Positions 24,611-33,233 of a stretch of DNA of 64,000 nucleotides are shown here, piece after piece. The notes below the pieces were generated by a model. It did not search any database, was not told the origin of the DNA, and saw only the letters and a program-made list of their open reading frames with translations. Each line of letters starts with the position of its first letter. Position 1 is the first letter of the stretch. The stretch spans positions 2,728,001-2,792,000 of the forward strand of contig NC_007677.1 in the NCBI RefSeq assembly GCF_000013045.1, in the 5' to 3' direction. This DNA is from Salinibacter ruber DSM 13855. GTDB taxonomy: Bacteria > Bacteroidota > Rhodothermia > Rhodothermales > Salinibacteraceae. The position numbers and the translations under genes were made by a program.

Positions 24611-25696
24611 ATGGCACTCCCTTCGACGAACACAGCCGCCGTCGACTTCCTCAAGGCCCTCGTTCGCATCCCCTCCCTCACGGGCGAGGAGGCGGCGATC
24701 GCCGGCTTCGTAGAGCAGCACGTCCGCCGCGCCGGGGTCGATGTGCTCCGGCACGAGGACAACGTGGCGTTTGGGATCGGCGAGGGCGACGACACGCTGC
24801 TCCTCAACTCGCACCTCGACGTCGTGCCGCCCTCCGACGACCATCCGTACGACCCGTTCGAGCCGGTCGAGACAGACGGCGTCCTCTACGGCCGGGGCGC
24901 CGTGGACGCGAAGGCCAGCGGCGCCGCGATGACGACGGCGCTGCTCTCCCTGGCGGCGGACGGCTGGGCCCCGACCAATGGCCGGCTCCTGGTCGGCCTC
25001 ACGACCCACGAGGAGTCCGGGGGCACGAAGAACGGGCTGCAGGACCTGCGTCCCAACCTTCCGTCCCTGTCCGCCGCCGTTGTCGGGGAGCCCACCACGC
25101 TCCGCCCCTGCGTCGCCCAGAAGGGCCTTCTCATCCTGAAGATCCACGCCCGGGGGACGGCCGCACACGCCGGACGGTCGCACCTCGGCGACAATGCGAT
25201 CCCCGCGGCGATGACGGCGATTCGACAGCTCGAGGATCTTTCCCTCGACCGGGCGGACCCGCACCTCGGTGCGCCGACCGCAACCGTCACCACCATCGAG
25301 GGCGGCGAGGCGCACAACGTGGTGCCCGAGCACTGCGTCTTCACCGTTGACCTCCGCACCACGCCCGCCTACACGCACGACGAGATTGCGGGGCTGGTAT
25401 CCGAAGCGGTAGACGCGGACGTGGAGGTCTACAGCGACCGCCTCGTGCCCTGCGCCACACCCGAGGACGCGCGGATCGTCCGGGCCGCCCGGGCCGCCTG
25501 CCCCGACGCCGAGCCCTTCGGCTCCCCGACCTCCTCGGATTGGGTCTTCCTCCACGATGTGCCCACCGTCAAGATGGGACCGGGCCCCAGCAACCGCTCC
25601 CACACCGCCGAAGAGCGGATCGACGTGAACGAGGTGAAACGGGCCGTCACCGTCTATCGGGACCTAATCCGGGCCTACTTTTCGCGGGCCGCGTAG
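24611..25696 (+). CDS. argE: M20 acyl-ornithine/acyl-citrulline deacylase
   Basis: This zinc-dependent M20 amidohydrolase removes the acyl group late in the pathway. In an ArgF'-type pathway the substrate is acyl-citrulline. The 361-residue protein has the metal motifs LLLNSHLDVVPPSDDH and YGRGAVDAKASG. The catalytic Glu-Glu is in THEESGG, followed by VVGEPT, and the dimerisation domain has GTAAHAGRSHLGDNA. ATG 24611 follows the repeat-bearing spacer. Because the cluster removes the acyl group by hydrolysis, each turn consumes one acyl donor. A separate acylglutamate synthase is therefore required. Confidence 0.9.
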   Translation: MALPSTNTAAVDFLKALVRIPSLTGEEAAIAGFVEQHVRRAGVDVLRHEDNVAFGIGEGDDTLLLNSHLDVVPPSDDHPYDPFEPVETDGVLYGRGAVDAKASGAAMTTALLSLAADGWAPTNGRLLVGLTTHEESGGTKNGLQDLRPNLPSLSAAVVGEPTTLRPCVAQKGLLILKIHARGTAAHAGRSHLGDNAIPAAMTAIRQLEDLSLDRADPHLGAPTATVTTIEGGEAHNVVPEHCVFTVDLRTTPAYTHDEIAGLVSEAVDADVEVYSDRLVPCATPEDARIVRAARAACPDAEPFGSPTSSDWVFLHDVPTVKMGPGPSNRSHTAEERIDVNEVKRAVTVYRDLIRAYFSRAA

Positions 25697-25763
25697 GGCC
25701 GAACGGGAGGCCCCCGGAAACACAGTCCCCCACCCTCTCCACTCTCACACCCCCACACCCCAA

Positions 25764-27077
25764 ATGACTGCCCCTCTCTGGCAAAAAGACGCCACGCCCG
25801 CGACCGACGACTGGGCCCACCGCTTCACGGTCGGGGACGACTACGAATGGGACCGCCTGCTGCTGCCCTACGACGTGCGGGCGAGCCGCGCCCACGCCTG
25901 GGGCCTCCGCCAGATCGACGTGCTTTCGGAAACGGAGTGGACGCGGATCGGCGACGCCCTAGACGCCCTGCTCGACGCGTTTGAGGCGGGCGACGTGACC
26001 GTGACGCCCGAGGACGAGGACTGCCACACCGTGATCGAGCGGTTCGTGACCGAGCGCGCCGGGGCGGCCGGCGAAAAGCTGCACACGGGGCGCTCCCGCA
26101 ACGACCAGGTGCTCGCGGCGCTCCGGCTCTACCTCCGCGACGCCCTCGCCGCGATCGGGGGCCGGGCCGCCGCCCTCGCCGACGCGCTGTGCGAGCTCGC
26201 GACCCGACACCCGGACGTTCTCATGCCGGGCTACACCCACCTGCAGCGGGCCATGCCGTCCACCGCCGCCCTCTGGACCCTGGGGTACGCGGAGACGCTG
26301 GCGGGCGACCTCGATGCCCTCCGCCATGCCCGCCGCCGGATTAACGTGTCCCCCCTCGGCAGCGCCGCGGGCTACGGCGTGCCCGTGATCGACCTGCCGC
26401 GCGAGGCCGTGGCCGACCGCCTCGGCTTCCGCGCCGTGCAGACCCACGCCACGGCCGTGCAGCTGAGCCGGGGCAAGCACGCACTCGCCGTGGGCCACGC
26501 CTGCACGCAGGTCGGTGCCACCTGCAACCGCCTGGCGTCCGACCTCGTCCTCTTCGCCACCGCCGAGTTCGACTTCGTGGACCTGCCGCCGGAGCACTGC
26601 ACCGGCAGCAGCATCATGCCGCAGAAGCAGAACCCGGACGTGCTGGAGCTGGCGCGGGCCTACCACCACCGCCTCGCCGCCCAGATGCAATCCCTCGCCA
26701 CCGGCCCGTCGAACCTGCCGGGCGGCTACCACCGTGACCTCCAGCTCACGAAAGCGGCGGTCCTGCGCAGCGTGGAGATGACATCCGACGTCCTCACCGC
26801 GCTCGCCGAAGTGGTGCGGGGCGTCACGTTCAATCCCGAACGGACGCGGGCCGCGTGTGCCCCTGACATTCTCGCTACCCAGCGGGCGCTGGAGCGGGTT
26901 GCCGAGGGCGTGCCCTTCCGCTCTGCCTACCAGCAGGCCGCGGATGCGGAGCCGGGCCCTGTCGATCCCGGTGCCGTTCTCGACGCGTACGAGACCGACG
27001 GAACGCCCGGCCAGGAGCGGCCCGACCGCGTCCGGAGCCGGCTCGACGCCCACGGCGACTGGGTCGTGACGCCGTAG
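25764..27077 (+). CDS. argH: Argininosuccinate lyase
   Basis: ArgH splits argininosuccinate to arginine and fumarate. The 437-residue protein has TGRSRNDQVLAALRLYLRD, the MPGYTHLQRAMP motif, and the signature GSSIMPQKQNPDVLELAR with the catalytic Ser. It closes the arginine run and is convergent with terC, with only 13 bp between stop codons. The argE-argH spacer is a pyrimidine-rich tract (CCCACCCTCTCCACTCTC) like the argG-P-loop spacer. Confidence 0.95.
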   Translation: MTAPLWQKDATPATDDWAHRFTVGDDYEWDRLLLPYDVRASRAHAWGLRQIDVLSETEWTRIGDALDALLDAFEAGDVTVTPEDEDCHTVIERFVTERAGAAGEKLHTGRSRNDQVLAALRLYLRDALAAIGGRAAALADALCELATRHPDVLMPGYTHLQRAMPSTAALWTLGYAETLAGDLDALRHARRRINVSPLGSAAGYGVPVIDLPREAVADRLGFRAVQTHATAVQLSRGKHALAVGHACTQVGATCNRLASDLVLFATAEFDFVDLPPEHCTGSSIMPQKQNPDVLELARAYHHRLAAQMQSLATGPSNLPGGYHRDLQLTKAAVLRSVEMTSDVLTALAEVVRGVTFNPERTRAACAPDILATQRALERVAEGVPFRSAYQQAADAEPGPVDPGAVLDAYETDGTPGQERPDRVRSRLDAHGDWVVTP

Positions 27078-27090
27078 CCTCTCCGCCCCC

Positions 27091-27888
27091 CTACGAGGAG
27101 CCCTCTCTCTCCACCGCACGCTCCACCGCCCGCCGCAGCCGGGGCCGGTGGAGGCGGACGGGCTCGTCCACCTTTTCTTTCTCATCACCCTCCCGGACGG
27201 CGCTCAGGTTGAGCACCTCCACCAGCACCGAGAAGGCCATCGCCGAGTAGATGTAGCCCTTCGGAATGTGCTGCCCCAGCCCCTCCGCCACGAGCGTGAC
27301 CCCGATCAGCAGCAGGAAGCTCAGCGCCAACATCTTCAGAGTGGGGTGCGCCTGGATGAAGGACGAGATCGTCTCCGCCGAGGCCATCATAATGAAGATG
27401 GCAATGGTCACGGCGGTGATCATAACCTCGACGTGCTCGGCCATCCCCACCGCCGTGATCACGGAGTCGAGGGAGAAGACGAGGTCGAGCAGAAAGATTT
27501 GGGCGATGACGCTCGTGAAGGTCACCTCGGCCTGGGCCTCCGTCTCGCCGTCTTCCCCTTCCAGTTTGTCGTGGATCTCCGTCGTCGCCTTGCCGATGAG
27601 AAAGAACCCGCCGATCAGCAGAATCAGGTCGCGCCCGCTGAAGGCGTGTGCTAGCACCGAAAAGAGCGGCGCGGTGAGGGACATCACCCAGCTGATCGAG
27701 AGCAGAAGCACGATGCGCCCGGCGAGGGCCAGTCCCAGCCCCACACGCCGCGCGAGCGGCTGCTGCTTCGCCGGCAGCTTGTTCGACAGGATTGAGATGA
27801 ACACGATGTTGTCGATGCCCAGGACGATCTCAAGGACCGTCAGTGTACCGAGCGCGATCCACGCTTCGGGGGAGGCAATCCACTCCAT
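27091..27888 (-). CDS. TerC family integral membrane protein
   Basis: TerC proteins are multi-spanning membrane proteins linked to tellurite resistance and metal (notably manganese) homeostasis at the membrane. The 265-residue protein has about seven hydrophobic segments. The two acidic membrane motifs are EIVLGIDNIVFISI and DLVFSLDSVITAVG. A charged cytoplasmic loop (EGEDGETEAQAE) lies between them, and the C-terminal tail is basic/acidic. ATG 27888 (MEWIASPEAWIALGTL) is the family start; the longer frame upstream runs through a terminator. Confidence 0.88.
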   Translation of the reverse strand: MEWIASPEAWIALGTLTVLEIVLGIDNIVFISILSNKLPAKQQPLARRVGLGLALAGRIVLLLSISWVMSLTAPLFSVLAHAFSGRDLILLIGGFFLIGKATTEIHDKLEGEDGETEAQAEVTFTSVIAQIFLLDLVFSLDSVITAVGMAEHVEVMITAVTIAIFIMMASAETISSFIQAHPTLKMLALSFLLLIGVTLVAEGLGQHIPKGYIYSAMAFSVLVEVLNLSAVREGDEKEKVDEPVRLHRPRLRRAVERAVEREGSS

Positions 27889-27974
27889 GGGGCTGAGGTG
27901 TTGTGTCAAATCTGCGTCGAGGGTACACACGCCCCCACTCGGGTTCGAGGGGGCTACAACGGCGCAGAATGTAG

Positions 27975-28006
27975 AAAAGGGCGCCCCCGCTTCGCAACGG
28001 GCGCCC
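27975..28006 (-). terminator. Rho-independent terminator after the hypothetical gene at 28.1 kb
   Basis: On the minus strand, GGGCGCCC (28006-27999), a 12-nt loop, GGGCGCCC (27986-27979) and TTTT (27978-27975) form a hairpin with a short T-tract, about 70 bp after the stop at 28076. Confidence 0.75.
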
Positions 28007-28075
28007 CCTCGACGGAGCGGATCTGAACCAGATTCTCCCAAAATCTTCGATGGAGCCGGTGGCCTGCCGGTTCGG

Positions 28076-28519
28076 TCAGCTGAGCGGCTCGGCCAAAAAG
28101 GACGCAAGGTTCTGCACGTGCTCCCGGCTGAGAAGCGGTTCCAGGGTCTGCACGATGAGGCTCACGCAGGTCGCACGATAGATGAGCGGCTCGTCGGGAC
28201 GGCCATTTTGCGCCGTCTGATGCTGTATGCGCGTGTTAAGCATTGTCCAGTGACATTTCATCTCGGCGTACCCGAGGGCGAGCCCCCGCTTGAGTTCGTC
28301 GGCGGTGTCGGCCGCCAGCAGGCTGTTGAGCACCCGATCGCGGAGTTCAGTTACGTACTGGCGCACGGCCTGACGCTCAGAGGGAGACGCCTCCGGCCAC
28401 TGCTCCAGCACCTCCGTCCACTGCTCTTCTAGTGGATCGCGCAGGTCTGTCCTGACACGCTGTTTGAGTTTTTCAAATTCAGAGTCGACGCCTGTCGACT
28501 CACCTACGTCTTGTGCCAT
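28076..28519 (-). CDS. Hypothetical protein
   Basis: A 147-residue protein I cannot assign. It looks all-helical and soluble: charged amphipathic helices such as EKLKQRVRTDLRDPLEEQWTE are followed by SERQAVRQYVTELRDRVL. A less polar part (ATCVSLIVQTLEPLL) lies near the C-terminus. ATG 28519 has a weak GAGG upstream; an in-frame ATG at 28546 adds nine residues. A terminator follows, and PYP is divergent, so it is probably transcribed alone. Confidence 0.6.
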   Translation of the reverse strand: MAQDVGESTGVDSEFEKLKQRVRTDLRDPLEEQWTEVLEQWPEASPSERQAVRQYVTELRDRVLNSLLAADTADELKRGLALGYAEMKCHWTMLNTRIQHQTAQNGRPDEPLIYRATCVSLIVQTLEPLLSREHVQNLASFLAEPLS

Positions 28520-28564
28520 TCGCCTCTGCCTCAGATTCGACGACAACCGTTGCGCGCTCCCACC

Positions 28565-28830
28565 TCAGTGGCGACTTCGAAAAGTCACTTCCAATGCATA
28601 GATTGGGGACTCCAGTGAGATGGTATAGAAGGCATCAACCGAGGATTCTTGGCACTTATTCTCGCTCTTGTTCATAGCGACTTGGTTACATCCAATTCCG
28701 GCCCCCAAAGCAAGCCCGATGTCCGACACGACGGATCGATGCCCCGCATGACGAATACGAGAGTACCGCACTGAGGTTGAGAATCCGCATGCTGAGGCCT
28801 CCGGGCCTCGGTTGCTCACAGGCGTGACCG
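28565..28830 (-). pseudogene. Possible remnant of an outer-membrane protein C-terminus
   Basis: Minus-strand reading gives GFSTSVRYSRIRHAGH, then DIGLALGAGIGCNQ, and ends SPIYALEVTFRSRH at a stop at 28565. Such Gly/hydrophobic alternation is typical of the last strands of outer-membrane barrels. There is no start or signal peptide, and the base composition is poorer in GC than the neighbours. It overlaps the upstream region of the PYP gene. It could be chance. Confidence 0.22.
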
Positions 28831-28873
28831 TGGTCGCGTCCTGATCGCCCGTCTCTTCACTGCGTCCGTCCTC

Positions 28874-29344
28874 ATGGCTGACTCTCAGAATCCGTACTCG
28901 TACCTGCGTGAAGACGACCCGGACTCCGCCCCCGGCGACTCGGGCGACGCCGACGAGCCTGAGCCGCCGGCAACGGACCTCGCGTTCGACGACGAGGGGG
29001 TGGGGGAGGAGCTGCGTCACGTCGACGAGGACGAGCTAAATGCGGCCCCGTTCGGCATCATTCAGATTGACGACGCGGGGGTCGTGCAGTTCTACAACCG
29101 CTACGAGTCGAACCTAAGCGGCATCGATCCGGCAGACGCCGTCGGGGCCAACTTCTTCACGGAGCTGGCGCCGTGCAGCAACAACCCGCTGTTCTTCGGC
29201 CGCTTCAAGGACGGGGTTCGGGAGGGGGGGCTCGACGAGTACTTCACGTACACGTTCACCTACCAGATGCGCCCCACCCTCGTCGACGTGCGGCTCTACC
29301 GCGACGAGGCGGAGAACAACTGGATCCTGATTCAGAAGCGGTGA
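28874..29344 (+). CDS. pyp: Photoactive yellow protein
   Basis: PYP is a cytoplasmic PAS-domain blue-light sensor that binds p-coumaric acid through a Cys. Numbering is offset by 32 from Halorhodospira PYP. Cys101 in ELAPCSNNP equals Cys69, Tyr74 equals Tyr42 and Glu78 equals Glu46, so the chromophore pocket is intact. The gate Arg52 is replaced by Ile84, which should alter photocycle kinetics. Residues 1-55 form an acidic, disordered-looking extension. Salinibacter is known from the literature to have a PYP. No tyrosine ammonia-lyase or coumarate ligase gene is adjacent. The gene stands alone and is convergent with the UPF0182 gene. Confidence 0.94.
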   Translation: MADSQNPYSYLREDDPDSAPGDSGDADEPEPPATDLAFDDEGVGEELRHVDEDELNAAPFGIIQIDDAGVVQFYNRYESNLSGIDPADAVGANFFTELAPCSNNPLFFGRFKDGVREGGLDEYFTYTFTYQMRPTLVDVRLYRDEAENNWILIQKR

Positions 29345-29356
29345 GGCGGAGTGGCC

Positions 29357-32215
29357 CTACGACCCGCCGGTCACCTCCGACACGTCCCCCGTCGGGGCCG
29401 TCATGGTGCCGGTCGTGTCGGAGGACGTCGGGGGCGGAACGGTGCCGGTGGTGTCGGGGAGCGGCACATCGTTGAGCACCTGCTGTAGCTCGTCGAACCG
29501 ATCGCCGAAGGTGGCGAAGTCGCCGCCCTGAAGGGCGTCTCGCGCCTCCTGAATCAGCTCTTTGGCCCGCTCCAGCCCCTCCACCTGCTCCGGCGACGCG
29601 GCCTGGGCCGTCTGTGCCGCCTGTTGCATCTGGGCCAACGCCTGGTCGCGCGTCTCCACGACCTGCTCGCCCAGCACGCTGTTGAGCGACTGGCGCAGGG
29701 TCCGCTTCATCGCAACATCCTGGTCGGTCGCCGCGATGACGCGCTGCATCTCCGGAATCTGAATCTCGTCGGCGATCAGGTAGATCGGCTCGACGTAGAG
29801 GAACGACTCCTCAATGGGCACCACAATCAGGTTGCCGCGGATGACGCTCGATCCCCGCTGGTCCCACAGCGACAGCTGCTGGGAAATTTCGGTGTCCTGG
29901 TCGATGCGCGACTCAATCTGATTGGGGCCGCGAATGAGCCGGTCCTTCGGGAGCTCGTAGACAACCACCTCCCCGTAGTTCGGCGGGTCGGACCGGGCGG
30001 CCACCCAGCCGATCATGTTGTCACGCCCGTCGGGCGTCATCGGCAACATGAGCATGAACTCCAGCCCGGCATCGTCCTTTCCCGGCAGGTCCGTGAGGAT
30101 GTAATACGGCTCCATCTTGCGCTGCTGGTTCGCGTATTGCTCCTGCGGCCGCGTCCAAAGGTCCTCGTTGTTGTAGAACACCTGCGGCTGCGTCTGGTGG
30201 TAGCGCCGGTACCGCTCCATCTGGATCTCAAAAAAGTCCTGCGGGTACCGGATGTGGTTCTGCAGCAGCTCCGGCATCGCGTCGAGCGGCTGGAAGAGGT
30301 CCGGGAAGATCCGCTGGTAGGTCTGGATGATCGGATCCTCCGGGTTCGAGACGTACAGGGAAACGTCCCCGTTGTACGCATCCACCACGACCTTCACCGA
30401 GTTTCGGATGTAGCGTGTGCCCTGGTAGCCCTGCTGCCCCCGAATGGGCTCCGAGTAGGGAAACGAGTTGCTGGTCGTGTAGGCGTCCGCGATGTAGTAG
30501 TGACGGTCGTCGCCGTGAACCAGGTAGGGGTCCTTGTCGAGCTTCAGGAAGGGGGCGACGTGACGCACTCGCTCTTCCACCTGATTCCAGAACTGGATCT
30601 GGCTGTCGTCCTGGATGTAGTCGGTGAGAAGAATGTTAAAGTCGCCCATGTAGTAGGAGAAGAGCAGCTGCTTCCAGAAGCTCCCGACGGAAACGCCCCC
30701 CTCCCCGCCGTACCGGGTGTACTTGTTTTCGCCGGAGCGGGGGTAGTCCAGCTCCAACGAGTCGCCCGGGACGCCCGCGGGCACGATTCGGTAGGTGGGC
30801 GTGCGCTCCCCGTAGTAGAGCGCCGGGTTGTCCACGTCGAGCGACTCGTACTTCGACTGGGGCGGAATGTCCTGCGTGAGAAATTCCGGACTGCCTTCCG
30901 AGCCCTCTCGCGCCACGAGGTTGGAGACCGAGCCGTAGCCGTGCGTGAAGCGGACGTGCCGGTTGTCCCAGGTGTCCTCCGGCAACTGCTGGGTGAGCTC
31001 GCGGGGCGACACCATCACCTGCCGGTAGTCGCCGTCGAGCATGTAGCGGTCGACGTCCACGCTGTAAAACTCGTAATAGAGGCGAATCTCCTGGAGCTGG
31101 CGGTAGGTGTCGATCAGGAGGCGGGGGTCCCAGAGCCGCACGTTGTCGATGGTCTCCTCGTTTTGCTCCACAGCGTCCGCCGGCAGGTCCGGCTGGGCCG
31201 GGTACGAGCGCTCTTTGAAGTCCCCGAGCGCGTACGCCTCGCGGGTCATGTCAATGTTGTTTTCCAGGTAGGGACGCTCCACCTGCAGCTCGCTGGGCAG
31301 CACCGTGAGCTGCGTCACGAGCGACGGCGCCAGCACGAGCCCACCGACCAGGAGGACGAGGTACCCGGCCCCTCCGATGCCCAGCAGACGGAGGCGCCGC
31401 CGGTACAGGTTGAGGCCGACCAGCCCCGCAAGCACCAGTGTGGCGGCGACCATGACGTACAGGGCCGGAATCACGACGTTCACGTCCGTGTAGCCCGCGC
31501 CGTACACCGCGCCGCCGCCCTCCTGCAGAAGCTCGTACAGGTCCAGGTAGAAGCCCCATGCCCATCCCAGCAGGAGGAAGATCAGGTTCGCCCCAAGGTG
31601 CCGGAGGGCCCCGGAATCCGCCTCGAACCCGCCGTCCTGGATGCCGATCTGCCCGGCGATGACGTATCCGGTTACGAGGGCCAGGAGGCCGAGGAAGGCC
31701 AGTCCGACGACGGCACTCTGTAGCGACTGCAGGAACGGAAGCTCCAGCATGTAAAACGCCAGGTCCACCCCGTAGACGGGATCGGCCTGTCCGTAGGACC
31801 CCGCGTACCAGAACCGGAGCAGGTCATTCCACCGCCCCGAGAACCCGGCGGCGAAGAGCAGGCTGAGCACGCCCGCGACGACGTAGCCCAGGCGCTGCAG
31901 TCGATCGCGGGTGAGGGGCTCCCCCCCCACCTCGGGCGCCTCGCCCTCTTGGGCCCAGCGCGAGGCCCAGAGGGGCGGGATGTTGCCGATCAGGACACGG
32001 AAGTTGCCCCCGAAGTACAGCCCCGCGACCAGAAAGACGAGCACGAACAGCAGTACCTGCGCGCCCCGGATCGTCCAGAACACGCTCGAGTAGTCCAGCT
32101 CGCTCAACCAGAAGTACTCGACGACCAGGCCCGGGGTGACGAGCAGCACGGTGAACACGACCCCGATAATGCCGAGCAGAATCTGGAGGAGACGACTCGA
32201 CCGGAGAATCGACAT
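29357..32215 (-). CDS. UPF0182 family large membrane protein
   Basis: A 952-residue protein of the UPF0182 (COG1615) family, whose function is not established. The N-terminal third has about seven hydrophobic segments. A large extracytoplasmic domain follows, with family blocks such as VRFTHGYG, YYGERTPTY, SYYMGDFN and LMLPMTPDGRDNMIGW. The last 100 residues are a coiled-coil/low-complexity tail (RDQALAQMQQAAQTAQAA), ending in a Thr/Pro-rich stretch. Length is normal for the family. Only 12 bp separates its stop from that of pyp. Confidence 0.9.
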   Translation of the reverse strand: MSILRSSRLLQILLGIIGVVFTVLLVTPGLVVEYFWLSELDYSSVFWTIRGAQVLLFVLVFLVAGLYFGGNFRVLIGNIPPLWASRWAQEGEAPEVGGEPLTRDRLQRLGYVVAGVLSLLFAAGFSGRWNDLLRFWYAGSYGQADPVYGVDLAFYMLELPFLQSLQSAVVGLAFLGLLALVTGYVIAGQIGIQDGGFEADSGALRHLGANLIFLLLGWAWGFYLDLYELLQEGGGAVYGAGYTDVNVVIPALYVMVAATLVLAGLVGLNLYRRRLRLLGIGGAGYLVLLVGGLVLAPSLVTQLTVLPSELQVERPYLENNIDMTREAYALGDFKERSYPAQPDLPADAVEQNEETIDNVRLWDPRLLIDTYRQLQEIRLYYEFYSVDVDRYMLDGDYRQVMVSPRELTQQLPEDTWDNRHVRFTHGYGSVSNLVAREGSEGSPEFLTQDIPPQSKYESLDVDNPALYYGERTPTYRIVPAGVPGDSLELDYPRSGENKYTRYGGEGGVSVGSFWKQLLFSYYMGDFNILLTDYIQDDSQIQFWNQVEERVRHVAPFLKLDKDPYLVHGDDRHYYIADAYTTSNSFPYSEPIRGQQGYQGTRYIRNSVKVVVDAYNGDVSLYVSNPEDPIIQTYQRIFPDLFQPLDAMPELLQNHIRYPQDFFEIQMERYRRYHQTQPQVFYNNEDLWTRPQEQYANQQRKMEPYYILTDLPGKDDAGLEFMLMLPMTPDGRDNMIGWVAARSDPPNYGEVVVYELPKDRLIRGPNQIESRIDQDTEISQQLSLWDQRGSSVIRGNLIVVPIEESFLYVEPIYLIADEIQIPEMQRVIAATDQDVAMKRTLRQSLNSVLGEQVVETRDQALAQMQQAAQTAQAASPEQVEGLERAKELIQEARDALQGGDFATFGDRFDELQQVLNDVPLPDTTGTVPPPTSSDTTGTMTAPTGDVSEVTGGS

Positions 32216-32832
32216 AAGGCGACGGGAAAGTATGAGGAGCGCAAATGCCTGGGCCGACGAGAGACGCTTCGGCCGGCAATACGGATGGATTCAAGTGCAA
32301 TGCATGCAGACGAGTGGGGTTCGATTCGACGCCCCAGATCCATCTGGTCTCCGCATTCCGCACGCCTCGGCGCTGGCGGCCGAGAGCGACGCCGTCGGTC
32401 GGCCTCAGTGGGACGCGAGGACCGCCTCTCAGGCAGGCCCCCCGTCCATTCTTTCCTCGTGGTCGCCGTGACGGATGCGGTCTTCAAGATGCAGGCCCAA
32501 GGCCCATCGGCGCTTTCTCCAGAACCGGAGCGTACCGCCTACACGTCCCGGCTTTGAGTAAGAGCCCATACACTTCTGTACACGTTTCTTCATCCATCCA
32601 CAACAATGTGGACCTCCCTCCTTCATCTGATGATCGTCGTCGTAAAGATCTGTATGTCGCAAAACTGCCGTGCCTCCCTTCCGTATGAACTGATCCGATT
32701 TTACGGAGACAAAATGACACAAACCGGCTTAAAGACCACATTGTCTCCATTGACGGTGTCCCCGCAGACTTTTCCTTCGGGTGGACCCGTCGCGAAAAAC
32801 CATACCTTCTAATCAAATTATATAAGCTTCAT
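32216..32832. other. 617-bp intergenic region, no gene seen
   Basis: Short frames here have no family features and mixed codon use. The right half is unusually AT-rich for this genome. It ends in TTATATAAG (32818-32826), seven bases before the next start, which could be a -10 box for a leaderless or near-leaderless transcript. No tRNA or hairpin of note was found. Confidence 0.4.
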
Positions 32833-33084
32833 ATGGCTGTATATCTCACACTCGCTTTTCTTTGGACTGCGTACATCGGACTTGAGACCTACATTTTTGG
32901 GCGCCCCCAGTCGCGTCCGTACATTGTGGGGTTTTTGCTCCTCAACACGCTGCTTGCCCCTGTCTCGTTCGCGCTTTCCGCGACGGGCGGTGTGCTTCGG
33001 GAACGCGTCGAGACGGCCTACCGGGCCGCGTGGGCGTCGAAGCAACGGTTCGCCCGAACCGACCGCAAGAAGCTGATTGGGTAG
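32833..33084 (+). CDS. Small membrane protein, unknown function
   Basis: An 83-residue protein with two predicted membrane helices (about residues 3-20 and 30-50), a short loop (GRPQSRPY) and a basic C-terminal tail (KQRFARTDRKKLIG). Codon use fits the genome, and a good terminator follows, which supports a real gene. No family is recognised. An AT-rich promoter-like sequence precedes it closely. Confidence 0.55.
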   Translation: MAVYLTLAFLWTAYIGLETYIFGRPQSRPYIVGFLLLNTLLAPVSFALSATGGVLRERVETAYRAAWASKQRFARTDRKKLIG

Positions 33085-33151
33085 GGCCCTTCCGGGGCTG
33101 CGTTTGGCACCCCGGAACGACATTGTAAGAAGGCTGATACGCCCGTCCATC

Positions 33152-33185
33152 TGGCCGCTGTGGGGACAACCCCCAGCGGCCATTT
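33152..33185 (+). terminator. Hairpin terminator after the small membrane protein gene
   Basis: TGGCCGCT (33152-33159) with GGGG pairs with CCCC and AGCGGCCA (33175-33182), around the loop ACAAC. It is followed by TTT. Confidence 0.7.
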
Positions 33186-33233
33186 GCATTCGGGCGGGTC
33201 CATAGGTTCTCCTCATCGGTATTCCGGTCTCTC

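Noticed and set aside
32606-32812. A 68-codon frame upstream of the small membrane protein gene.
   Set aside because: Mixed codon use, no ribosome site and no family features.
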